From: Actinomadura citrea | GTDB taxonomy: Bacteria; Actinomycetota; Actinomycetes; Streptosporangiales; Streptosporangiaceae | Assembly (NCBI RefSeq): GCF_013409045.1 | Contig: NZ_JACCBT010000001.1 | Location: 6,076,001-6,140,000 of the forward strand | DNA length: 64,000 nt | Direction of reading: 5' to 3' | In this document: positions 41,871-50,478 of the stretch, piece after piece | How the letters are laid out: every line of letters starts with the position of its first letter | Position numbering within the stretch: position 1 is the first letter of the stretch | The notes under the pieces: model-generated | The model's input: the letters and a program-made list of their open reading frames with translations, nothing else | Databases searched by the model: none | What the model was told of the DNA's origin: nothing | Translations under genes and position numbers: made by a program

Positions 41871-43862
41871 TCAGCGGGCGGTGCAGGCGGCGCCGTTCAC
41901 CCTGAAGGCGCTCGGCGGCGGATTCGTGCCGCCGCTCGACCCGTTGAAGCCGATCGTCACCGAGCCTCCCGGCCGGATGGTCCGGTTCCAGTCGAGGTCG
42001 CGGGCGGTCACGTCCGGGCCGTTCTGCGACCAGGCGGCGTTCCAGCCCTGGGTGACGCGCTGGCCCGCGGCGAACGCGAACCCCAGCGTCCAGCCCTCGA
42101 TGGGCGATGTCCCGGTGTTGGCGACGGTGACCTGCGCGGTGAAGCCGGTCCCCCACTGGCTCTGCACCGCGTAGCCGGCCTCGCACGCCGGGGCGGCCGG
42201 GCCGCCGCCCGCCGGGATCTCGACCAGCGTGATCGAGGACGCGGGGAACGTCGAGGTGAACCCGTCCGCCCCGACCGCCACGTCCGGGGCGCGGACGATC
42301 GCGGCCTGGTCGGCGCCGCCGTACCGGTAGACGTGCCCGGCCGCCGGACCGGACCGCCCGGCGATCGACACCGTGCTGGTGAGGTCGTCGGTGAGCGACT
42401 TGTTCACGATCATGAGGGTGAGCGCCCTGTCGGACGAGCGCTCCGCCGCGTACACCGCGAGCCTTCCCTGGTCGGCGCTCGACGCGCGGACGGACGTCTC
42501 GCCGAACGAGGCGCCCGCGCCGTCGTAGTCGCGGTACATGCGGAAGGCGTAGGCGCCCGGGTCGGACGTGCCCGGCGGGGCCCACAGCGTCGCCAGGTCG
42601 AGGCCCTCCCGCCCGAAGATCCCGAGGACGTCCGCCTGGGCCAGCGCGCCGTTCAGGTGGCCGAGCGCACCCCAGTTGTACTCGGTGATCGCCAGCTTGG
42701 TGCCCGGATAGTTCTGGTTCACGAGCTCGCGCATCCGCGGGATGTAGTTGATCGGCCGGCCGATCCAGCTCTCGTCGGTGTAGGAGGGGTCCCACAGCTG
42801 CCGGGTGGAGCGCAGCCGCAGCTCCTGGGTCGCCGCGTCGCCGGGGTCGCCGGAGGACACCCCGGCCTGCTGCGGGTAGATGTGCTCGTCGAAGTAGTCG
42901 AGGATGCGGGTCCCGTGCTCCTGCTCGTAGGCCTTCATCTGCCGGAGGTACCAGTCCGCGAACGGGACGCCGCCGTGCGCCGCCCGGTCCGGCGGGTCGG
43001 ACCAGCAGTCGCCGCCCTCCCGGTCGCAGGTCTGCTTGTCCAGGCCCGACAGCGACAGCGACTGGAAGCCCCAGCCGACCGGGCCGAGCGTCTGGGCGCC
43101 CGGGTCGGCGGCCTTCACGGCGGAGGCGATCGCGTACGTCTGGCGGCGCATCTCGTCGTAGCCGGCACCGTCCGGGTGCACGTCGCGGTGCGTGGCGTGC
43201 CAGAGGTCGGGTTCGTTGTCGAGGTCGTAGAAGCGCACGCCGCCGCCGTCGGCCCGGCCGTACTTGCCCGTCAGGTGGGACAGCCAGTCGGTGATGTACT
43301 TCGGGCCGGCCGGGACGCTCGTGTCGGCCGGGTCGTTGCCCGTGACGTTCGAGCCGTCCGGCTTCACCCCGTTGCCGCAGTCGGGCCGCCACTGGGTGTC
43401 GGCGCCCTGCTGCGGCCCGTACTTGGCGATGCCGAAACCGCAGGTGTAGTCGCGGCCCTTCGGCGTCCAGCCGATCAGCGGGACGGTGAGGAGCGTACTG
43501 GTGCCGGTCCGGCGGTCCTGGTCGGTGAACTGGTCGGTCTCGGACCCGTCGGGGAGTTTCGCGGGGTCCGGCGCCGGGCCGGGCACGTTCTCGAAGTACC
43601 AGTCCGAGCCCCGGTTGGTCTCGTCGTAGAGGTAGTTGTACCGGGTCGTCGCGTTGCCGCCCCACCGCCGGACGGGGAGGCGCAGCTCCTCGGCGAGGTC
43701 CTCGGCGGCGAAGTTCATGCCGTAGACGTAGGGGCTGATCGCGTGCCGGGACGCGGACGGGTCGACGGTCAGCGCGGGGCCGTCCGCGGCCTGCGCCGGG
43801 GGCGCCGCCCACGGCAGGAGCGCGGCGGCCGCGACGACGGCGAGCCAGGGCTTCCGGGGCAT
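41871..43862 (-). CDS. Secreted GH44 endoglucanase/xyloglucanase with CBM2
   Basis: A 663-residue exported glycoside hydrolase. Signal peptide ends PPAQAADG. The GH44 domain starts with LPVRRWGGNATTRYNY; the catalytic acid is Glu217 (DLDNEPDLW) and the nucleophile Glu394 (AITEYNWGA). A beta-sandwich region follows, then a C-terminal CBM2 cellulose-binding module (about 560-663) with Cys at both ends and binding Trp residues (EGWTLGF, TQGWNAAWSQ). GAGGT precedes the ATG. It starts 1 nt after the GH5 gene, forming a cellulase operon. Confidence 0.93.
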   Translation of the reverse strand: MPRKPWLAVVAAAALLPWAAPPAQAADGPALTVDPSASRHAISPYVYGMNFAAEDLAEELRLPVRRWGGNATTRYNYLYDETNRGSDWYFENVPGPAPDPAKLPDGSETDQFTDQDRRTGTSTLLTVPLIGWTPKGRDYTCGFGIAKYGPQQGADTQWRPDCGNGVKPDGSNVTGNDPADTSVPAGPKYITDWLSHLTGKYGRADGGGVRFYDLDNEPDLWHATHRDVHPDGAGYDEMRRQTYAIASAVKAADPGAQTLGPVGWGFQSLSLSGLDKQTCDREGGDCWSDPPDRAAHGGVPFADWYLRQMKAYEQEHGTRILDYFDEHIYPQQAGVSSGDPGDAATQELRLRSTRQLWDPSYTDESWIGRPINYIPRMRELVNQNYPGTKLAITEYNWGALGHLNGALAQADVLGIFGREGLDLATLWAPPGTSDPGAYAFRMYRDYDGAGASFGETSVRASSADQGRLAVYAAERSSDRALTLMIVNKSLTDDLTSTVSIAGRSGPAAGHVYRYGGADQAAIVRAPDVAVGADGFTSTFPASSITLVEIPAGGGPAAPACEAGYAVQSQWGTGFTAQVTVANTGTSPIEGWTLGFAFAAGQRVTQGWNAAWSQNGPDVTARDLDWNRTIRPGGSVTIGFNGSSGGTNPPPSAFRVNGAACTAR

Positions 43863-43863
43863 G

Positions 43864-45378
43864 TCACACCTCGCATGCCTTGTCGTTCACCTCGAACGCG
43901 GCGGGCGCGCCGCTCGCCGCGCCGGTCGCCTGGAACCCGATCGAGAGCGAGGCGCCGGGCGCGACGGAGGCGTTCCAGTCCAGGTTCCCGGCGGTGACCG
44001 CGGCGCCGCTCTGCGACCAGGCAGCGCTCCACCCCTGGCCGACCTTCTGGTCGCCGGGGAAGGCGAACTCCAGCCTCCAGCCGTTCAGCGCCGAGGACCC
44101 GCTGTTGGTGATGGTGACCTGGGCGGTGAAGCCGCCCGACCAGCTGTTCTGCACCGTGTAGGCGACCTTGCAGGACGTCTCCGGCGTGCCCGGGTCGCCG
44201 GGGTCGCCGCCCGGGTCGCCGGCGCCGAGCAGGTAGGGATCGAGGTAGGACTGCTTCGCCGTGTTCACGGTCGTCCAGTCGTCGTTGAGGATGCCGCCGG
44301 TGTCGCCCGAGTTGGGGTTCCACGACCAGAAGGTGAAGGAGATCCCGCCCGTGCCCTTGCCGAGGTAGGCCATCAGGGTGCGCAGCCAGGTCCGGTCGCG
44401 CGGGTCCCCCAGCGTCGTCCCGAACTCGCCGAGCAGGACCGGCGCGACGTTGTTCCTGTCGAGGTAGCCCCAGTTCTTGTCCCAGATCCCGGCCATGTTG
44501 GACGGGAAGGACGGGTCGTCGAACCACGGCTGCGGGTACACCGACGTTGCGTAGTCGTGGGCGGAGTACACGAGCCGGTTCGGGACGTTCAGCCGCACCG
44601 GGTACTGCGCGGCGCCCTGGAGGTTGCCGCCCCACCAGTAGTTGTCGCCGCTCTGGTCGTTGACGCCCTCCACGATGATCAGCCAGTTCGGGTTGGCCGC
44701 GAGGACCGCGTTGCCGGCCCGCTCGGCGGCCAGCCGCCAGTCCCTCGTCTGGTCGCCGCAGCCCCAGCAGGCCGGGGAGTGCGGCTCGTTGTGCAGGTCG
44801 GCGCCGATGACCGTGGTGTCGCCCGCGTAGTGCCGGGCGAGCATCGTCCAGTCGGAGATCCAGCGCGACTCGGGGTAGGCGGCGGTGTACCAGAGCGCGG
44901 ACTGGCCGCCGGAGTCCGGGCGGTGCCGGTCGAGGACGACCTTGAGCCCGATCCGCCCCGCGTACGCGATGATCCGGTCGAGGATCTGCAGCCCGTTCAG
45001 GCCCTGCAGGTCGGGGTTCTTGGCGTAGTCGATGCTGTTCGGGGCGCTGCCGGAGTCGAACAGCTGGCTGCTGTAGGGCAGCCGCAGCGTGTTGTACCTC
45101 AGGCTCTTGATCTGGTCGAGCATGTCCTTGTAGCCGCGCGACCAGAGGCCGTGCGGGGCGTGGTTGGACGTCTCGGCGCCGAACCAGTTGACGCCCGTCA
45201 TCCGCACCGGCTGCCCGGCGGCGTCGAGCAGCTGCCGGCCGCTGGTGTGCCAGTAGCCGGCGCCGGCCGCGCGGGCCGGGGACGGCGCGACCTGGACGAG
45301 TGCCAGCGCCAGCAGCACGGCCACGAGGATCGGGAGGAGGCGGGTCCGCCGGAGTCTCACGGTCACGGTCGTTCTCAT
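43864..45378 (-). CDS. Secreted GH5 endoglucanase with CBM2
   Basis: 504 residues. Signal peptide ends APSPARAAG. The catalytic domain has the acid Glu198 (GADLHNEPH) and nucleophile Glu318 (VLLGEFGTT), with DRHRPDSGG and HDYATSVYPQ around the site, typical of the GH5_1 endoglucanase group. A Gly/Asp/Pro linker leads to a CBM2 (about 402-504) with the same Cys-Cys and Trp pattern as in the GH44 partner. GAGGAC precedes the ATG. First gene of the operon behind a perfect CebR box. Confidence 0.93.
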   Translation of the reverse strand: MRTTVTVRLRRTRLLPILVAVLLALALVQVAPSPARAAGAGYWHTSGRQLLDAAGQPVRMTGVNWFGAETSNHAPHGLWSRGYKDMLDQIKSLRYNTLRLPYSSQLFDSGSAPNSIDYAKNPDLQGLNGLQILDRIIAYAGRIGLKVVLDRHRPDSGGQSALWYTAAYPESRWISDWTMLARHYAGDTTVIGADLHNEPHSPACWGCGDQTRDWRLAAERAGNAVLAANPNWLIIVEGVNDQSGDNYWWGGNLQGAAQYPVRLNVPNRLVYSAHDYATSVYPQPWFDDPSFPSNMAGIWDKNWGYLDRNNVAPVLLGEFGTTLGDPRDRTWLRTLMAYLGKGTGGISFTFWSWNPNSGDTGGILNDDWTTVNTAKQSYLDPYLLGAGDPGGDPGDPGTPETSCKVAYTVQNSWSGGFTAQVTITNSGSSALNGWRLEFAFPGDQKVGQGWSAAWSQSGAAVTAGNLDWNASVAPGASLSIGFQATGAASGAPAAFEVNDKACEV

Positions 45379-45400
45379 GCGGGGTCCTCAGTCGATCGAG

Positions 45401-45414
45401 TGGGAGCGCTCCCA
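45401..45414. promoter_or_regulatory. CebR operator
   Basis: TGGGAGCGCTCCCA, the perfect palindrome known for the cellobiose-responsive LacI-family repressor CebR/CelR. It lies 23 nt before the GH5 start. No cebR gene or cellobiose transporter is in the window, so the site is controlled in trans. Confidence 0.92.
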
Positions 45415-45442
45415 CCGTCGGCGGAGGCGCCCGGCCTGTCAA
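45414..45442 (-). promoter_or_regulatory. Promoter of the cellulase operon
   Basis: TTGACA, a 17-nt spacer and a weak -10 (GACGGT), whose last base abuts the CebR box. Repressor binding would cover the start of transcription. Confidence 0.55.
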
Positions 45443-45501
45443 GGACGGCCAGCGGTCGCCCCCGGCGACCAGGCATCCCGCGTGAAAACCCGTGAAAAAG
45501 A

Positions 45502-45532
45502 CTGGCCCCGCACGAGGCGGGGCCAGTTGTTT
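45502..45532. terminator. Rho-independent terminator with T-runs on both sides
   Basis: Stem CTGGCCCCGC / GCGGGGCCAG with a 5-nt loop. On the minus strand it is followed by TCTTTTT, so it ends the 46-residue ORF; TTGTTT follows on the plus strand. Confidence 0.85.
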
Positions 45533-45555
45533 AGGCAACCAACAACATCAGTTCG

Positions 45556-45696
45556 TCAGTCCTGCTTCCCCCGCTCGACGCCGAGGTTCTCCGCCACCTG
45601 GTCGATCACCTCGTCGACGTCCTCCGGGGAGCCGCTGACCACCGGCTGCTTGTCGGCCCAGTCGTCGCGCTTCTTCGGCAAACCGTTGCCAGCCAT
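45556..45696 (-). CDS. 46-residue hydrophilic protein
   Basis: A short gene reading MAGNGLPKKRDD ... VSGSPEDVDEVIDQVAENLGV and ending in GKQD. It is charged, has no membrane segment, and has a likely acidic amphipathic helix in its C-terminal half. GGAG lies 9 nt upstream, and an alternative in-frame ATG is 15 nt further up. A classic rho-independent terminator lies directly downstream, which supports real expression. No family recognised and no modifying enzyme nearby, so I do not call it a peptide precursor. Confidence 0.55.
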   Translation of the reverse strand: MAGNGLPKKRDDWADKQPVVSGSPEDVDEVIDQVAENLGVERGKQD

Positions 45697-45806
45697 ATCT
45701 ATCCACTCCATCTCGTTTTATCTCTAAGAAGGGTCGGAGCTCTTACCCCGGCCACAATGGGATCGTCCGCGATGGTGGGGATACCGCAACGGTTTCGGCC
45801 CGCCGG

Positions 45807-46694
45807 CTACGAGAGGCCGAACAGGTCGGCCGGGCCGCGCCAGCAGACCGAGCGCAGCCAGTCGTCGCCGAGGTCGAGGGCGGCCAGCGACTCCAGCTGG
45901 TGCGCGTACTCGTAGGGGATGTTCGGGAAGTCGGTGCCGAGCAGGACGCGCCCCTCCAGGCCGAGCTCGTGCAGCCGGGGCAGCAGCGCGTCCGGGAAGG
46001 GCGCCAGGGCGGCGAACCGAGTGAAGATCATCGTCGTGTCGAGGTGGACGCCCTCGTGCGCGTCGGCGAGGGCGAAGAAGCCCTCGAACTCGGGCGCGCC
46101 CAGGTGGGCGATGATCGTCGTCAGGCGCGGATGGCGGGCGAGCACCTCGCCGAACGGGCCGGGCCCGGTGTAGCCGTTGGCGACCGGCCCGGAGCCCGCG
46201 TGGACGAGGGCGGGCACCCCGGCGTCGGCGAGCATCCCCCACACCGCGTCCAGCTCCTTGAGGCGCGGGTCGAAGCCGCCGACCTGGAGGTGGACCTTGA
46301 AGACGCGGGCACCCGCGTCCAGCGCGCGGCGCACGTACTCCTCGACGCCGGGCTCGGGGTAGAACGTGGCGGTCTGGAGGCATTCGGGGACGCGGGCGGC
46401 GAACCGGGCGGCCCACTCGTTCAGCGACTCGGCCATGCCGGGCCGGTGCGGGTAGGCGAGCGAGGTGAACGCGCGGACGCCGAGCCCGTGCAGGAAGTCC
46501 AGCCGCTCCTGCTCGGAGTCCCGGTAGCGGATGGGCCACTCGGTGCCGATCAGGGGCCCGGCCTCGTCGAAGTACCCCCACACCGCGCTCATCAGCCGCT
46601 GCGGCATGAAGTGGACATGGACGTCGATGATGCCGGGCAGTCCGAGCGACCGCCAGAACGCGGGGACAGCTGAATCAGAACGAGGTTCGGCCAC
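45807..46694 (-). CDS. Amidohydrolase (ACMSD-like, amidohydrolase_2 family)
   Basis: A 295-residue metal-dependent hydrolase or decarboxylase on a TIM barrel. Metal ligands are visible: GIIDVHVHF, then ALVHAGSG, TIIAHLGAPE and LLGTDFPNIPYEY. The family includes decarboxylases and lactonases for aromatic breakdown. GTG start without a ribosome site. The palindrome GAACCTCGTTC lies within its first codons, matching sites near the acyl-CoA dehydrogenase and racemase. Substrate unknown. Confidence 0.88.
   Translation of the reverse strand: MAEPRSDSAVPAFWRSLGLPGIIDVHVHFMPQRLMSAVWGYFDEAGPLIGTEWPIRYRDSEQERLDFLHGLGVRAFTSLAYPHRPGMAESLNEWAARFAARVPECLQTATFYPEPGVEEYVRRALDAGARVFKVHLQVGGFDPRLKELDAVWGMLADAGVPALVHAGSGPVANGYTGPGPFGEVLARHPRLTTIIAHLGAPEFEGFFALADAHEGVHLDTTMIFTRFAALAPFPDALLPRLHELGLEGRVLLGTDFPNIPYEYAHQLESLAALDLGDDWLRSVCWRGPADLFGLS
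46678..46688. promoter_or_regulatory. GAAC-CTC-GTTC palindrome at the amidohydrolase start
   Basis: The same 11-mer as at the acyl-CoA dehydrogenase promoter. Here it lies within codons 3-6, so it may be coincidence or an operator just inside the gene. Confidence 0.3.
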
Positions 46695-46714
46695 GGCCCG
46701 ACCCTAGCCGCCGC

Positions 46715-47734
46715 TCAGGTGATCTCCGCGAGCAGGGCGGGCAGCGCGGCCCGCAACTCGCGGCGCCAGTAGGGCCAGGTGTGGGTGCCGCGGTAGAAGT
46801 GCGTGGACACGGGGACGCCGAGCTTCTTCAGCTTGCCCGCGAACTCTTCGGAGACGGTGTGGGCGAGGGCCTCCAGCGCGTCGCGGGGGACGGCCTCCCG
46901 CCCGCCCCGGCCGGGGTGGTCGAAGGGGCCGGGGGCGCCGTCCCCGGCACTGACGTGCACGCGAACGCCCGTGAGCCGGCCGGCGAGGTCGTAGGGGTTG
47001 TGCTGGCGCCACACGACGCGCTGCTCGTCGGGGTCGCCCCACACGTCCGTCCAGTCGAGGGACGGCGCGCCGATCGCGACGCTCAGCTCGACGAGGTCGG
47101 CGACGTCGAGCCCGGACGGATCGCGGTGCAGCGTGTGCACCGGCCCGCTGAACGACGCCGCCGCCCGGAAGAGGCCCCGGTGCCTGGCCGCGTACGCCAG
47201 CGCGCCGAGCCCGCCCATCGCGTTGCCGGCGACGGCGCGGTCCGGGCCGGCGCGGTATCCGCGTTCCAGGATCTGCCGGAGTTCGGCGAGGTGGAAGGTC
47301 TCCCACTTCGGCGCGCCGCCGCCGCCGCGGTTCCACCAGTCGGTGTAGCTGCCGCACGGGCCGCCGTCCGGCATGACGACGATCACATCGGCGCCATCGG
47401 TCAGCTCCTCGATGTCGCTGTGCTCGCTCCAGGCGGTGTGGCCGTCCCGGCCGGCGGAGGCCCCGTGCAGGAGCCAGAGCACCGGCCAGGTGCGGGAGGC
47501 GTCCCGTGACCAGCCGGGGGGCAGCAGGAGGCGGGCGCGGGCGACGCCTGCGAGGACGGGGGAACGCACGGCCAGGTCGAGGACGCGGCGGCGCGGGCGG
47601 CGCTCGCCGACCACGGTCGCGCCGTCGTCGGCGGCGGGCGCGCCGGGCGGAGCCGTGCCGCCCGCCGCGATGGACGCGGTCAGCCCGGCGACCGCAACGA
47701 TGAGTCCCGCTCCCGCAAAGCCGCGCAACCGCAT
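46715..47734 (-). CDS. Secreted antigen 85-type esterase fold lacking the nucleophile Ser
   Basis: A 339-residue exported alpha/beta hydrolase of the esterase-D/antigen 85 group. Signal peptide: MRLRGFAGAGLIVAVAGLTA. The nucleophile elbow, normally GxSxGG, reads AGNA172MGGLGAL, with Ala where Ser is expected. The late His is kept in RGTHTWPYW (His318), the typical spot, and the acid candidates are present (WTDVWGD). It is therefore probably non-catalytic, perhaps a glycan or mycolate-like ligand binder. The upstream ribosome site is weak. Confidence 0.85.
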   Translation of the reverse strand: MRLRGFAGAGLIVAVAGLTASIAAGGTAPPGAPAADDGATVVGERRPRRRVLDLAVRSPVLAGVARARLLLPPGWSRDASRTWPVLWLLHGASAGRDGHTAWSEHSDIEELTDGADVIVVMPDGGPCGSYTDWWNRGGGGAPKWETFHLAELRQILERGYRAGPDRAVAGNAMGGLGALAYAARHRGLFRAAASFSGPVHTLHRDPSGLDVADLVELSVAIGAPSLDWTDVWGDPDEQRVVWRQHNPYDLAGRLTGVRVHVSAGDGAPGPFDHPGRGGREAVPRDALEALAHTVSEEFAGKLKKLGVPVSTHFYRGTHTWPYWRRELRAALPALLAEIT

Positions 47735-47794
47735 GTTCCCGCCCCGGTCGTCCAGAGGATGCCTGCTTGTAAAGGTTCCCTCTGACGGGAATGT

Positions 47795-47822
47795 TTCAAC
47801 GCTGTGTAATCGGTTTATAAAA
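47795..47822 (+). promoter_or_regulatory. Candidate promoter of the lipid-kinase-like gene
   Basis: TTTCAA, a 16-nt spacer and TATAAA, in an unusually AT-rich patch. The leader would be about 60 nt. Confidence 0.4.
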
Positions 47823-47890
47823 TGTCGGGCCGGGAGTTCCGGTCCACGTACCTTCCTGGGTGACGCGGACGAAGGGGGCGACCGGAAGAG

Positions 47891-48892
47891 ATGCGGAGCG
47901 TCCAGATGCGGAGCAAGGCGGAGCTGGAGTCGGCGATCGCGGGCGGCGGGCGCGCGGCGCTGGTGATCAACTCCCGCTCCCGGCGGGGCCGGCGGCTCTA
48001 CGGCACGGCCCGCCGCCTGCTGCGCGAGGCGGGGCTGGAGTTCCCCCACGTCTTCCCGGTGACCGACCCCTCCCGGCTGCCGGAGCTGTTCTCCGACGTC
48101 CTCGCGCTGGAGCCCGACCTCGTGGTCGTCGGCGGCGGGGACGGCACGGTCGCCGAGGCGGTCGGGCACCTGGCGCACCGCGACATCGCGCTCGGGGTGC
48201 TGCCGCTCGGCACCACCAACAACTTCGCCCGCAGCCTGGAGCTGCCGCTGGACCTGCCGGGCGCGGTCGCGACCCTCGCCCTCGCCCGGCCGGAAGGCGG
48301 GAAGGTCGCCGACGTCGACGTCGGCTGGTTCGAGTCGACGGGCGACCCGCAGGGCGAGGGGCCGGGCGACGAGCGCGAGCACATCTTCGCCAACATGGTC
48401 AGCCTCGGCCTGTCGGTCCAGGTCGCAGGGCACGTCCCGCACATGCTCAAGCGGTTCCTCGGGCGTCCCGCCTACGCGCTGACGGCGGCGGGGCTGCTGC
48501 CCCGGCACGAGGCGTTCACCGCCCGCATCACGATCGACGGCGAGACGCACGAGGTCGCGACCCACCAGCTGAACGTCGCCAACGGCGCGCACCACAGCGG
48601 GCAGCGCATCGCCCGCGACGCCAGCCCGGACGACCGGCTGCTGGCGGTGTACCGGCTCGGCGACGAGCGGCGGCTGCGGCTGGCGTCGGCCACGGCCCGC
48701 CACGTCCTCACCGGCCCGTGGCGGTCGCTGGAGGACGACGCCTTCCTCACCACGACGAACGTGCAGATCGAGACCGACCCGCCGATGCAGGTGGACGTGG
48801 ACGGCGAGGTCCGCGGCCGCACCCCGGTGTCGATCAAGCTGCGCGGCAACGCCCTGCGGGTGATCGTCCCCAGGACGTTCGTCGACACCTGA
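47891..48892 (+). CDS. Diacylglycerol kinase-family lipid kinase
   Basis: A 333-residue member of the DAGK/sphingosine kinase family. The ATP-binding motif VVVGGGDGTVAEAV, then GVLPLGTTNNFARSL, and the C-terminal beta domain (VQIETDPPMQVDVDGEVRG) are typical. It phosphorylates diacylglycerol or a related lipid at the inner membrane face. Two ATGs (MRSVQ, MRSKAEL) are 15 nt apart; the second has GCGGAG at better spacing. Convergent with the PadR gene, 18 nt apart. Confidence 0.9.
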   Translation: MRSVQMRSKAELESAIAGGGRAALVINSRSRRGRRLYGTARRLLREAGLEFPHVFPVTDPSRLPELFSDVLALEPDLVVVGGGDGTVAEAVGHLAHRDIALGVLPLGTTNNFARSLELPLDLPGAVATLALARPEGGKVADVDVGWFESTGDPQGEGPGDEREHIFANMVSLGLSVQVAGHVPHMLKRFLGRPAYALTAAGLLPRHEAFTARITIDGETHEVATHQLNVANGAHHSGQRIARDASPDDRLLAVYRLGDERRLRLASATARHVLTGPWRSLEDDAFLTTTNVQIETDPPMQVDVDGEVRGRTPVSIKLRGNALRVIVPRTFVDT

Positions 48893-48910
48893 TCGGCCGG
48901 CCGGGCGCCG

Positions 48911-49468
48911 CTAGCCGCGCTCGTCGGCCATGACGTAGGCGCCCGCCTCCAGGCGCTCGATCACGCCGAGCGTCCATGCCCTGGCGGAGTCGGCGGAGTG
49001 GACCCACCAGCCGAGCAGCTCGCGCAGATGGTCGGAGGGGTCGAGCTCGTCCAGGGGCGGGGCGACGGAGGCGCGCCAGGCGGCCAGGCCGTCGAGGCGC
49101 TCGCGCAGCAGGGCGAGCGCCTCCGCGCGCGGCAGCTCGGTGAGGAACCCCAGGCCCGCGGTCAGCATCTCCGGGTGCCGGACGTCCACCGCGGAGAGGG
49201 CGGAGCGCAGCAGCCGGTGGAACTCCTCCCGGCCGGCGTCGGTGATCTCGTAGTCGGTGTGCGGCGGACCGGCCTCGCTCTCCTCCACCTCGTGGGCGTG
49301 CAGCAGGCCCTCCTTGGCCAGCTGCCTGAGCGCGTGGTAGATCGAGCCCGGGTTGACGTGGGCCCACTCGTCCGAGCCCCAGGAGAGCAGCTCGCGGCGG
49401 ACCTCGTAGCCGTGCGCCCGCCCGAACCTGCGCACCCCGCCGAGCACCAGCAGCCGCGTCGTCGACAT
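48911..49468 (-). CDS. PadR-family transcriptional regulator
   Basis: A 185-residue repressor. The PadR winged helix is clear: LLVLGGVRRFGRAHGYEVRRELLSW, NPGSIYHALRQLAKEGLL, DYEITDAGREEFHRLL. A C-terminal Vir-type helical dimer domain follows. GGGGAGAGC precedes the ATG. It lies 61 nt downstream of the aldo/keto reductase on the same strand. Its target is not evident from the sequence. Confidence 0.92.
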   Translation of the reverse strand: MSTTRLLVLGGVRRFGRAHGYEVRRELLSWGSDEWAHVNPGSIYHALRQLAKEGLLHAHEVEESEAGPPHTDYEITDAGREEFHRLLRSALSAVDVRHPEMLTAGLGFLTELPRAEALALLRERLDGLAAWRASVAPPLDELDPSDHLRELLGWWVHSADSARAWTLGVIERLEAGAYVMADERG

Positions 49469-49529
49469 GCTCTCCCCCTGATCGCAAACCTGTTCAGGGT
49501 AGAGGGTCCGGCGTCCGCGCGCGCGGTCC

Positions 49530-50384
49530 TCACCGCTTCAGGGCGGCGAGATCCTCCGGGGCGAGCGTGAGATCCGCGGCGGCGAGGTTCTCCTCCAGGT
49601 GGGCCGGGGAGCCGGTGCCCGGGATCGCGAGCATCACCGGGGAGAGCGCCAGCAGCCCCGCGAGGAGCACCTGCGGGACGGTGGCGCCGTGACGGGCGGC
49701 GATCGCGTTGACGCGCGCGTCGTCCGGGATGCCGAACCCGCCGAGCGGGAAGTAGGGGGCGTAGGCGATGTGCTCGCGCTCACAGGAGGCCAGGAGCTCG
49801 GCGTCCCGCGACCGCGTCACGTCGAACCGGTTCTGGACGGCCGCGACCGGCGCGATCCCGCGCGCCTCCTCCAGCTGGGCGGGGCTCACGTGGCTCAGCC
49901 CGAGATGCCTGATCAGCCCCTCCTCGCGCAGCCCGGCCAGGACGGCGAAGCGCTCCCCGACCGGCTCGTCCGACGGGGCCTCCAGCCCGCCGGGCCGCAG
50001 GTAGACCAGGTCGAGCCGGTCGAGCCCCAGCTCGGTGAGGTTGCGCTCCACCTCGGCGCGCAGCTCCGAAGCCGGGAGCTGCCCGGACGGGTAGGGGTCG
50101 CCCGGTCCCCGGTACGGTCCCACCTTCGTGGCGACGACCAGGCCGGGCGGGTAGGGGGCGAGCGCGGCGCGGATCATCTCGTTGGCCGCGGGACCGCCCT
50201 CGTAGTAGTAGAACGCCGCCGTGTCGATGTGGTCCACGCCCAGCTCGACCGCCCGCTGGAGGATCTTGATTCCGGTGCCCCGGTCGTTCGCGGGTCCGCC
50301 GAGGGTGCTCACGGGCAGCCGCATCGCGCCGAAGCCCATCCGGGAGATCCGCAGGTCGCCGCCGAGATCGAAGTGTCGTGTCAT
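49530..50384 (-). CDS. Aldo/keto reductase
   Basis: A 284-residue NADPH-dependent reductase of aldehydes and ketones. Catalytic Asp (DHIDTAAFYY), Tyr (same segment) and Lys (VVATKVG) are present. The fourth tetrad position, usually His, reads Arg (DLVYLRPGG), as I recall for YdbC-like members. The C-terminal cofactor motif IPGTGSPAHLEENL is present. Poor ribosome site. Divergent from a LuxR-type regulator with a shared palindrome, so it is probably the regulator's target. Confidence 0.88.
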   Translation of the reverse strand: MTRHFDLGGDLRISRMGFGAMRLPVSTLGGPANDRGTGIKILQRAVELGVDHIDTAAFYYYEGGPAANEMIRAALAPYPPGLVVATKVGPYRGPGDPYPSGQLPASELRAEVERNLTELGLDRLDLVYLRPGGLEAPSDEPVGERFAVLAGLREEGLIRHLGLSHVSPAQLEEARGIAPVAAVQNRFDVTRSRDAELLASCEREHIAYAPYFPLGGFGIPDDARVNAIAARHGATVPQVLLAGLLALSPVMLAIPGTGSPAHLEENLAAADLTLAPEDLAALKR

Positions 50385-50425
50385 GCGGTCCACTGTGCTG
50401 GGCCCGCGGGGCCGGGGCGATCGGC

Positions 50426-50441
50426 TGGCAGCTTGCTGCCA
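50426..50441. promoter_or_regulatory. Operator palindrome between reductase and LuxR-type regulator
   Basis: TGGCAGC-TT-GCTGCCA, perfect 7-bp arms. A further TGGCAG half-site lies at 50464, about 15 nt before the regulator start. Confidence 0.6.
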
Positions 50442-50478
50442 CCGCGCCGCGCGGCGGGCCGCGTGGCAGACTGGCTGC

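Noticed and set aside
45556..45696. RiPP precursor for the 46-residue ORF
   Set aside because: No cyclase, dehydratase, radical SAM or protease partner nearby, and no typical core peptide.
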